NCBI RefSeq assembly: GCF_030848495.1
Contig: NZ_JAVDDT010000001.1
Location: forward strand, 124,001-188,000
Reading direction: 5' to 3'
Source: Natronospira bacteriovora
GTDB lineage: Bacteria > Pseudomonadota > Gammaproteobacteria > Natronospirales > Natronospiraceae
DNA: 64,000 nucleotides
Below, one piece after another: positions 57,331 through 64,000 of this stretch. Both the position numbers and the translations under genes were made by a program. The notes below the pieces were generated by a model. That model saw only the letters and a program-made list of their open reading frames with translations. It had not been told where the DNA came from and ran no database searches. Numbering within the stretch: position 1 is the stretch's first letter; each line of letters opens with the position of its first letter.

Positions 57331-57467
57331 GGTTCTTCGCGGAAAAGCGGGGAGGGCCGAGCGGTTTTGCGGGCGGCGGGTTGGCGGGGGCGTGTTCTGG
57401 GCAGGGCCACCAAGACCCGCCCCGGCAACCACACCCGAATTTCCTCCCCGCTTTTCCGCGAAGAGCC
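57331..57467. repeat. Short element with 24-nt inverted ends, copy 2
   Basis: A 137-base element with left end identical to copy 1 at 34097 and right end differing at one base (57444-57467). Its last 77 bases align without gaps to 34339-34415. It lacks the 180-base insert seen in copy 1 and appears to be the simple form of the family. It encodes nothing convincing and abuts the terminator after tRNA-Ser. Confidence 0.85.
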
Positions 57468-57501
57468 AAAAAAAAGCCACCCGATTGGGTGGCTTTTTTT
57501 T
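57468..57501. terminator. Bidirectional terminator after tRNA-Ser
   Basis: Stem GCCACCC/GGGTGGC with a GATT loop, eight A residues on one side and eight T residues on the other, so it can act on both strands. On the minus strand it terminates tRNA-Ser. Confidence 0.9.
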
Positions 57502-57506
57502 ATGTG

Positions 57507-57597
<91 letters not shown>

Positions 57598-57649
57598 ATT
57601 GAAGCGCGCTAGGATACCTGAAACAGGTAGCCCGGCTCAAGCCATTGGC

Positions 57650-59062
57650 TCAGGGTTCGAAGCGAGCGCTGAGGCCGATCCAGATGCGGGTGCTGTTCCC
57701 CGCATAGTCATCACCGAAATAGAACTCCGGATCTCCACCGTCATAGTGACTGAGCTTGAGATCCAGACGCAGCTCACCAAACACCTCACGACCGGCTCTT
57801 AGGCCGAACTCCTGACCGTAGCGACTGCTGCCGGCATCCAGCTTGAAGTCGTGATATCGCGCCTCGAAATCCCATTCGCCCCGCTGGGTCTCGACACCGA
57901 TGTAATTGTCGATCAGGCCAAAATCGGGCGTAACCAGGAAACGGTCACTCCAGCCATTGTGGGTGTGAAGGCTGGCCAGGGGGGTCTGGAAGGCATCCTG
58001 CCGATCACCCGAGAGGTGCTCTCTACCCACAAACCAGCGCCAGTCCTCCCGGTTCTGACTGAGCCGGAAGTGGGTGTAACTCTGATCCCGTTCCGGCCCC
58101 TCCCCGCGCAATGCTTCCTGATGGGCGTACTCCGCTCGGAAATCGAGTGTCTCGGACCAGGGTAGGCGGCCATGGAAACGTAGGCCGAGGTTGCGGTGAG
58201 ATTCCCGCTCATCCGTAAACCGCATGTTGTGGAAGTACAGCCCCATGGTCCGGTCACCAAAAACCTGATTGTATTCCAGGATGGTGGCTTCGGTATCGGC
58301 CTTGGCCGCAAAGCGATCCGGGTGATTGGGGCCGAGGACCCGGTTTGCACGGCTGATGAACGCGGCATCAAAGCGTACCGGTTCACCCTGCCCGATCCGC
58401 ATGGTGCTGGCATTGAATGTCTGCTCCAGCTGCCGGAAGGAATCACTGCCCACAAACCGTTCGTTGTCCAAATTGATGGACTGTCGGCCAATTTTCGCCT
58501 CGAACACCCCTTCACGACTGATGTATCGGGCCCAGCCTTCGGAGACCCCTGTGTCGAGAGGATCCCGCACAACCGGAAAATCACCGATGCGGCCCGTGGT
58601 GTCCTCGAAACGGGGTTCACCAATCAGCTGCGTGGTCTGAAATGCCACCCCGGCATCAAAACCACGGACACGAGGGGTGGTACCGCCCAATCGCAGACGA
58701 ATCGTGGAGGCTTCCGCCCGCTCGCGGAAATCGTCGTCCTCTACGATCTCAAGGCGATATCGAAGATCTGCAAAGGCCGTCCCCTCCTCCATTTCCCGAT
58801 CCACCGGTGTGGGCGGGGGAATGATTCTCGGCGCCTGAGCCAGGCAGGGATTGGCCCGCGAGCGATCGGCGCGCTCTTCGCTGGGAATCCGAAAGCGCTC
58901 ACTGCGGGATTCGCGCGGCGCCAGACCTTCCATATCCAGCGGCTCGCCCGTAAGGGGGTCCATGTAGGGCTCCTCCCGATCCTCATCACAACGCACGGGG
59001 CTGGCACAGCCCGTGACCACAAGCGTCAGGGCGAGAAACATCAGACTGAGTCGAATAGGCAT
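57650..59062 (-). CDS. Lipoprotein-tailed alginate-export-like outer-membrane porin
   Basis: 470 residues from ATG 59062. A lipoprotein signal ends VVTGC. The next about 60 residues (EEPYMDPLTGEPLDMEGLAP, RFRIPSEE) are extended and proline-rich, recalling the BamC N-terminus. From residue about 88 on (FADLRYRLEIVEDDDF, STIRLRLG, GFDAGVAFQ, AKIGRQSINLDNERF) the protein resembles alginate-export-type 18-strand porins and ends in SARFEP. It lies right after dapA, where gammaproteobacteria usually have bamC. Porin character is well supported; a BamC link is speculation. Confidence 0.72.
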   Translation of the reverse strand: MPIRLSLMFLALTLVVTGCASPVRCDEDREEPYMDPLTGEPLDMEGLAPRESRSERFRIPSEERADRSRANPCLAQAPRIIPPPTPVDREMEEGTAFADLRYRLEIVEDDDFRERAEASTIRLRLGGTTPRVRGFDAGVAFQTTQLIGEPRFEDTTGRIGDFPVVRDPLDTGVSEGWARYISREGVFEAKIGRQSINLDNERFVGSDSFRQLEQTFNASTMRIGQGEPVRFDAAFISRANRVLGPNHPDRFAAKADTEATILEYNQVFGDRTMGLYFHNMRFTDERESHRNLGLRFHGRLPWSETLDFRAEYAHQEALRGEGPERDQSYTHFRLSQNREDWRWFVGREHLSGDRQDAFQTPLASLHTHNGWSDRFLVTPDFGLIDNYIGVETQRGEWDFEARYHDFKLDAGSSRYGQEFGLRAGREVFGELRLDLKLSHYDGGDPEFYFGDDYAGNSTRIWIGLSARFEP

Positions 59063-59096
59063 GGATAAAGGCTGCTTTCCGAATGTTTGGAAAATT

Positions 59097-59975
59097 TCAG
59101 TCGAGGACACCGGCAGTTCTCAGAGCCTGGCGTACACGGTCGTGATACTGTGCTGACAACGGTACCAGCGGCAGACGGATTCCGGGCTCTATCAGCCCCA
59201 TTTCCGCCAGCGCCCACTTCACCGGCACCGGATTGGATTCAATGAAGAGATCCTCATGCAGCGGCATCAGCTTCGCATTGATGGCCGCCGCCTTTTCGCG
59301 ATCTCCCGCCCTGGCCGCCTCACACAGCGCTTGCATGGCGGCGGGCGCCACATTGGCGGTCACCGAGACATCACCGATGCCTCCCCGGAGCATGAACTCC
59401 ATGGCCGTGGCATCGTCGCCGGTGTAGAGCTCGAGCCGGTCACCGCACCGGGCCTTGAGATCTTCCAGACGCTGCATGTCGCCCGTGGCCTCTTTGATGC
59501 CCACCACCGTCTCGAGTTCAGCCAGGCGCGCCACCGTCTCGGGCAACAGGTCACAGCTGGTGCGGCCGGGCACGTTATAGAGAATCACCGGCTTGTCCAC
59601 CTGCTCCGCCACGGTACGGAAATGCTGATAAAGACCTTCCTGGCTTGGCTTGTTGTAATAAGGAACCACCAGCAGGAAGCCATCCACTCCCATTTTCTCC
59701 ACCTTGCGAGTGAGGTGAAGGGTCTGGTCCGTGGAATTGGATCCCGTACCCGCGATTACCGGGATTTTTCCACCCGCAAGACGAACGGCCTCGCCGATCA
59801 GCTCGGCATGCTCATCCGTCTTCAGCGTGGGGGACTCGCCGGTGGTGCCAGCCACGATGAGCGCCTGGGTTCCCTGCTCCACATGAAAGGCGATCAAACG
59901 CTCGAGGGCGCCGAAATCCACTTCTCCCGATACTTTCATTGGCGTGACAAGCGCCACCATGCTTCCGCCGAACAT
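59097..59975 (-). CDS. dapA: 4-hydroxy-tetrahydrodipicolinate synthase
   Basis: A 292-residue DapA condensing pyruvate with aspartate semialdehyde in lysine and peptidoglycan synthesis. Typical motifs are GTTGESPTL, YYNKPSQEGLYQHF, LYNVPGRT with the catalytic Tyr region and VGIKEATG with the Schiff-base Lys. ATG 59975 follows GGGAGAG and gives the standard length; a longer upstream frame is unsupported. It is divergent from gcvR. Confidence 0.96.
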   Translation of the reverse strand: MFGGSMVALVTPMKVSGEVDFGALERLIAFHVEQGTQALIVAGTTGESPTLKTDEHAELIGEAVRLAGGKIPVIAGTGSNSTDQTLHLTRKVEKMGVDGFLLVVPYYNKPSQEGLYQHFRTVAEQVDKPVILYNVPGRTSCDLLPETVARLAELETVVGIKEATGDMQRLEDLKARCGDRLELYTGDDATAMEFMLRGGIGDVSVTANVAPAAMQALCEAARAGDREKAAAINAKLMPLHEDLFIESNPVPVKWALAEMGLIEPGIRLPLVPLSAQYHDRVRQALRTAGVLD

Positions 59976-60198
59976 GACACTCTCCCGGGAAATCTGTCCT
60001 GAACGGGTGTAGACCCGATCGCCGGAGGCCTCCGGCCAGGTACAAGCGGGGGCCAGTTTACTGCTCCCCGCCGCTTCTGAAAAGCCGCCAGTGCCGCTGC
60101 ACGAGTTTTCAGGGACACGGGCAAACGGTAGACTGACTGCAAACGACTCAGTACCGGCGCTTGCAGGCCGGCCAACCGGCTCCGGACGACCATCCACA

Positions 60199-60729
60199 AT
60201 GACGCAATCACTGATCATCTGCGCGCTCGGCAGAAACCGCCCCGGACTGCTGGAGGCGCTCGCCCGCCATATCAGCCAGAGTGGCTGCTCGGTCAGTCAC
60301 AGCCGGGGCTCCCTGGTGGACGGAGAGCTCCTCTTCATGGCTCGCCTGACCGGCAGCTGGGACACCCTGGCACGGGTGGAAGCCTCCGCCGAACGCCTGG
60401 AACGGGATCTGGCCGTGCAGATTCAGCTGCGACGGGTGGAGAATCATTCACCGGCCGGGGAACAGCTGCCCTACACCGTGGACATCGTGGCCCGGGATCG
60501 TGCGGGCACGCTGGCCGAACTGCTCGCCTTCTTCGGTCGCCATCAGATCCAGGTGGCCGAAGTGGTCACCCAGAGTTACGTTTCCGATCACACGGACACA
60601 CCCATGGCCACGATCCAGATGACGGTGCATGTTCCGGATCAGCAGCCTCTGAGCATCATCCGGGACAATTTCATGGAAATGTGTGATCGACTCAACCTTG
60701 ACGGCTTGATGGAGCCCATCAAGCACTGA
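60199..60729 (+). CDS. gcvR: Glycine cleavage system transcriptional repressor
   Basis: A 176-residue protein of two ACT domains (IICALGRNRPGLLEALARHI; VDIVARDRAGTLAELLAFF). In E. coli GcvR binds glycine and GcvA to control gcvTHP. It stands divergent from dapA and precedes bcp, exactly the E. coli order. ATG 60199 is taken because the first ACT strand begins right there. Confidence 0.88.
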   Translation: MTQSLIICALGRNRPGLLEALARHISQSGCSVSHSRGSLVDGELLFMARLTGSWDTLARVEASAERLERDLAVQIQLRRVENHSPAGEQLPYTVDIVARDRAGTLAELLAFFGRHQIQVAEVVTQSYVSDHTDTPMATIQMTVHVPDQQPLSIIRDNFMEMCDRLNLDGLMEPIKH

Positions 60730-60759
60730 TTCAGCAGACAGGTGCAGGAGGAGCGCTCG

Positions 60760-61227
60760 ATGAGCAAGGTCAGCATTGGCAAGAAGGTGGATGATTTCAG
60801 GCTGCCGGCCACCGGCAACCAGGAAATTGCCCTTTCCGATCTGCGCGGGAAGAATGTGGTGATTTATTTCTACCCCAAGGACAGCACCCCCGGCTGCACC
60901 CAGGAAGGCAAGGACTTTCGCGACCACTACGATGCCTTCCAGAAAGCCAACACCGAAATCCTGGGTGTATCCCGGGACGGGCTCAAGGCACACGAGAACT
61001 TTCGAAGCAAACAGGGATTTCCCTTCCATCTGCTATCCGACGGGGAGGAAGCGCTTTGTCGCCAGTTTGATGTCATCAGGGAGAAAACCATGTTCGGCAA
61101 GAAGAGCCTGGGCATCGAGCGCAGTACGTTTCTGATTGACAGCGAAGGTGTCTTGCGTCAGGAATGGCGCAAGGTGAAGGTGAAAGGCCACGTGGAGGAA
61201 GTACTGCAAGCCGCTCGGGCCCTTTGA
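60760..61227 (+). CDS. bcp: Thiol peroxidase Bcp/PrxQ
   Basis: A 155-residue peroxiredoxin reducing hydroperoxides. The peroxidatic Cys lies in YPKDSTPGCTQEGKDFRD. The resolving Cys five residues later in E. coli Bcp is Gly here; another Cys occurs in EEALCRQFDV. AGGAGG precedes ATG 60760. It follows gcvR closely. Confidence 0.94.
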   Translation: MSKVSIGKKVDDFRLPATGNQEIALSDLRGKNVVIYFYPKDSTPGCTQEGKDFRDHYDAFQKANTEILGVSRDGLKAHENFRSKQGFPFHLLSDGEEALCRQFDVIREKTMFGKKSLGIERSTFLIDSEGVLRQEWRKVKVKGHVEEVLQAARAL

Positions 61228-61265
61228 GAGCCCCACATCCATGACGATCTGACAATGAGGCGAGC

Positions 61266-62666
61266 ATGAACAAGGGGAATCGCAAGCTCTTCGTGCTGGA
61301 CACCAATGTACTGATGCACGACCCCACCGCCATATTCCGATTCGAGGAACACGACATCTTCCTTCCCATGGTGGTGCTGGAGGAGCTGGATGCCCACAAG
61401 AAAGGGATGTCCGAATCCGCCCGCAACGTTCGTCAGATCAGTCGCTTTCTGGATGATCTCATGCTGGAAGGCAAGGGTGAGCCCGTGGCCTCCGGCCTGC
61501 CCCTTCCCAGCAGCGGCCGCTCGGTTGGAGCCACGGCCAGCCCCACCGGCCGCCTGTATTTCCAGACCGAGCCCCTGCCGGCCGAACTGCCCGATTCCCT
61601 GCCGGGCAACAAGCCCGACAACACCATTCTGGCCACCACCCTCGGTCTTCAGCACCGGCACCAGGACCAGCAGGTCATTCTGGTCACCAAGGACATCAAT
61701 CTGCGCATCAAGGCCGCCGTGGTCGGGGTCAAGGCCGAGGATTACTACAACGACAAGGTGCTGGAGGATGTGGATCTGCTCTTCTCCGGCTTCGAAAGCC
61801 TGCCGGTGGATTTCTGGGAAAAACACGGTCAGGCCATGGACTCCTGGACCGAGGGTGGCCGAAGCTTCTACCGTTTGACTGGCCCGAGGGCAAGCGAATG
61901 GCAGCCCAATCAGTTCGTCACGGCCGGTGAGGATTTTCAGGCGGTGGTTCGATCCGTGGAGGGCGATACCGCCGTCCTGGAGACGATTCGGGACTATCGG
62001 GGCGGCAGAAATGCCGTCTGGGGCATCAACGCCCGCAACACCGAACAGAACTTCGCACTCAATCTGCTCATGGATCCGGAAGTGGATTTCGTCACCCTGC
62101 TGGGTGCGGCCGGCACGGGCAAGACGCTGCTGACCCTGGCGGCTGCCCTGACCCAGACGCTGGAAGAGAACACCTACTCGGAGATCATCATGACCCGGGT
62201 GACCGTTCCCCTGGGCGAAGACATCGGTTTCCTGCCGGGTACCGAGGAAGAGAAGATGACGCCCTGGATGGGGGCCCTGATGGACAACCTGGAAGTGCTC
62301 ACCCGCTCGGAGGAAGGCGGCGAGTGGGGGCGTGCCGCCACCAACGATCTGCTCCAGAGCCGAATCAAGATCCGCTCATTGAACTTCATGCGCGGGCGTA
62401 CCTTTCTGAACCGCTTCATCATCCTCGACGAAGCCCAGAACCTCACCCCCAAGCAGATGAAGACCCTGATCACCCGGGCCGGCCCGGGCAGCAAGATCGT
62501 GTGCCTGGGCAACGTCGCCCAGATCGACACTCCCTATCTGACCGAAACCACCTCGGGCCTTACCTTCGTGGTGGATCGCTTCAAGGCCTGGGCCCACTCC
62601 GGCCATATCACGCTGATGCGGGGTGAACGTTCGCGGCTGGCCGACTACGCCTCTGACGTACTCTGA
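61266..62666 (+). CDS. PIN-PhoH fusion ATPase
   Basis: 466 residues. The N-terminal 140 residues form a PIN ribonuclease domain (FVLDTNVLMHDP, LEELDAHKKG, DNTILATTL, LVTKDINLRIKA). The C-terminal half is a PhoH ATPase with GAAGTGKTLLTLAAA and FIILDEAQNLTP. Such PhoH2-type proteins are RNA-unwinding nucleases. The gene follows bcp after 38 bases. Confidence 0.92.
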   Translation: MNKGNRKLFVLDTNVLMHDPTAIFRFEEHDIFLPMVVLEELDAHKKGMSESARNVRQISRFLDDLMLEGKGEPVASGLPLPSSGRSVGATASPTGRLYFQTEPLPAELPDSLPGNKPDNTILATTLGLQHRHQDQQVILVTKDINLRIKAAVVGVKAEDYYNDKVLEDVDLLFSGFESLPVDFWEKHGQAMDSWTEGGRSFYRLTGPRASEWQPNQFVTAGEDFQAVVRSVEGDTAVLETIRDYRGGRNAVWGINARNTEQNFALNLLMDPEVDFVTLLGAAGTGKTLLTLAAALTQTLEENTYSEIIMTRVTVPLGEDIGFLPGTEEEKMTPWMGALMDNLEVLTRSEEGGEWGRAATNDLLQSRIKIRSLNFMRGRTFLNRFIILDEAQNLTPKQMKTLITRAGPGSKIVCLGNVAQIDTPYLTETTSGLTFVVDRFKAWAHSGHITLMRGERSRLADYASDVL

Positions 62667-62720
62667 TCCGCTCGACCCAGGCTGCCCTCACTGCCCCGCC
62701 TTTCACGCTGAGAGCCTGCC

Positions 62721-63803
62721 TCACTCGCCGGCTGCCTCGGGCTCCTCATCGGCGGTTTCCTGCTGCCGAGGCCAGGCCTTGAGTACGGCCTGGGCCAGGA
62801 TGGCCAGCGGAATGGCGAAGAAAACGCCCCAGAAGCCCCAGATGCCACCAAAAAACAGCACAGCGACAATGATGGCGATGGGGTGCAGATTGATCACCTC
62901 AGAGAACAGAATCGGCACCAGGACGTTGCCGTCCAGCATCTGGATGATGCCGTAGGCCACCAGAATCCAGGCGAGCTCGGCACTCCAGCCAAACTGGAAA
63001 TACGCCACCAGAGCGACCGGAAAGGTCATCACGGCCGCACCAATGTAGGGAATAAGCACGGAGATCCCCACCAGGAAACCAAGCAGCATGGCAAAGTTCA
63101 GGCCCATGAAGAGGAAGGTGATATAGGTCACCACCCAGACGATCAGGATTTCCCAGAACTTGCCGCGCACAAAATTGCCAAGCTGGGCATCCACTTCCTG
63201 CCAGACGCGGGTTGCAAGACCACGCTGACGCGGCAGGTGGCCACGGGCCCAGTTCAGGATCGCATCCTTGTCCTTGAGAAAGAAAAAGACCAGCAGGGGC
63301 ATCAGGACGATGTAGACGATCAGCGTAATGACACCGACGACCGAGGACAGTGTCTGGCGCAGCATGGTATCTGTATAGCGGCCCGCCTCGCGCCGGATCT
63401 GATCCAGAAACTCCTCGATCTGGGTCTCGCTGAACAGGGCCGGGTAGCGCTCAGGCAGGGTGAGCACCAGGCGCTGCCCTTCAGTCAGCATGGCCGGCAC
63501 TTCCTGCAGCAGCTGGGTTGCCTGGCGGGTCAACATCGGGAACAGCCCGAAGAGGATGGCGAGCAGCACGATGAAGAAGATGATGAAAACCAGCCCCACC
63601 GCCAGAATGCGGGGGACGCCGATCCGCTGCAGGGGCTGGATGATGCCTTCCAGCAGGTAGGCGATGATCAGGCTGGCCAGCACCGGCGCAAGGTATTGCC
63701 CGGCAAAGATGATCCCGATGAAGCCGGCCAGCAGGAGCCCGGCCAGAATGACGACCTGGGGATCCGAGAAATGGCGTTGAAACCACTCTCTGACTACTTC
63801 CAT
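62721..63803 (-). CDS. AI-2E family transporter (PerM-like)
   Basis: A 360-residue membrane protein with seven or eight helices and the family's signature region LVGISVLIPYIGAAVMTFPVAL plus NLHPIAIIVAVLFFGGIWGFWGVFFAIPLA. Members export autoinducer-2 or take part in sodium/proton exchange. AAGGGG lies upstream of ATG 63803. The C-terminal 20 residues are acidic. Confidence 0.9.
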   Translation of the reverse strand: MEVVREWFQRHFSDPQVVILAGLLLAGFIGIIFAGQYLAPVLASLIIAYLLEGIIQPLQRIGVPRILAVGLVFIIFFIVLLAILFGLFPMLTRQATQLLQEVPAMLTEGQRLVLTLPERYPALFSETQIEEFLDQIRREAGRYTDTMLRQTLSSVVGVITLIVYIVLMPLLVFFFLKDKDAILNWARGHLPRQRGLATRVWQEVDAQLGNFVRGKFWEILIVWVVTYITFLFMGLNFAMLLGFLVGISVLIPYIGAAVMTFPVALVAYFQFGWSAELAWILVAYGIIQMLDGNVLVPILFSEVINLHPIAIIVAVLFFGGIWGFWGVFFAIPLAILAQAVLKAWPRQQETADEEPEAAGE

Positions 63804-64000
63804 GCTGCACGCCCCTTTGTGGAGATTTCCGGGAATCTTCCCTGTTTCCGACCCTGCTTGTAAAGGAAACCGTGATCGACCGAGCCGTCCGAGCGGGTCC
63901 GACGAGCCCCAGGCAAACGACCGTTTGTTTTATTTTCCGTGGGCCTGTGCTTAAATCAGGCGCGAGGAGTTTTCCACTTCGACCGTCGAGGGAAGGAACA

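Overview
The window is a GC-rich (roughly 60%) chromosomal segment of a Gram-negative bacterium, most likely a gammaproteobacterium. Supporting landmarks are the 4.5S RNA-dnaX-ybaB-recR cluster, the divergent gcvR-bcp / dapA-lipoprotein locus arranged as in E. coli, ppsR divergent from ppsA, orn next to rsgA, lipA, a Prc protease, YqiB-like DUF1249 and cytochrome bd genes. An NhaC-type antiporter, DASS and AbgT carriers, a heterodimer-type fluoride channel pair and many acidic envelope proteins would suit a halophilic or alkaliphilic member near Ectothiorhodospiraceae or Wenzhouxiangella, but that placement is inference. I see no rRNA operon, CRISPR array, prophage or intact transposase.

Layout. 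1-3.2 kb: a truncated degenerate EAL/HDOD regulator, a FapA-like (DUF342) protein and a small flagellar-rod-like protein. 3.2-6.4 kb: the minus-strand run lipA-crcB-crcB-MATE. 6.5-14.5 kb: a YugP-like peptidase, an nhaC gene broken by a 10-bp tandem duplication, two small envelope proteins, a stand-alone PUA/EVE-like + HNH nuclease, a lipoprotein and an AbgT carrier; two hexanucleotide hairpin elements sit at convergent gene ends here. 14.5-24.7 kb: a probable gnnB-gnnA pair for lipid A sugar synthesis, a DASS carrier, Prc, a coiled-coil protein, DUF1249 and phosphoglucomutase. 24.8-30.8 kb: cioA-cioB-cydD-cydC, a cyanide-insensitive-type bd oxidase with its assembly transporter. 30.7-36.5 kb: a PDZ/outer-membrane-barrel fusion, a LuxR-type regulator divergent from a hydrolase, a compound inverted-repeat element, an Asp-rich lipoprotein and ppsR.

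36.7-48.5 kb: ppsA; an SDR-aldehyde dehydrogenase pair; a lipoprotein; a TPR-GAF hybrid histidine kinase; and the tightly overlapping trio AlkB-like monooxygenase, DUF2147, GNAT-nitrilase. 48.6-54.1 kb: a PLP dehydratase, DUF938, orn, rsgA, a VanY-type peptidase, HIT and a transglutaminase-like TPR lipoprotein. 54.1-57.6 kb: recR, ybaB, dnaX, 4.5S RNA, repeat elements and tRNA-Ser(GGA). 57.6-63.8 kb: a porin-like lipoprotein at the usual bamC position, dapA, gcvR, bcp, PIN-PhoH and an AI-2E/PerM protein.

The most unusual items are the two repeat families (hexanucleotide-armed hairpins; elements with 24-nt perfect inverted ends, one beside an inverted 26-nt copy of the tRNA-Ser 3' end), the BamC-like lipoprotein tail joined to a barrel, the PDZ-barrel fusion and the solitary HNH nuclease.
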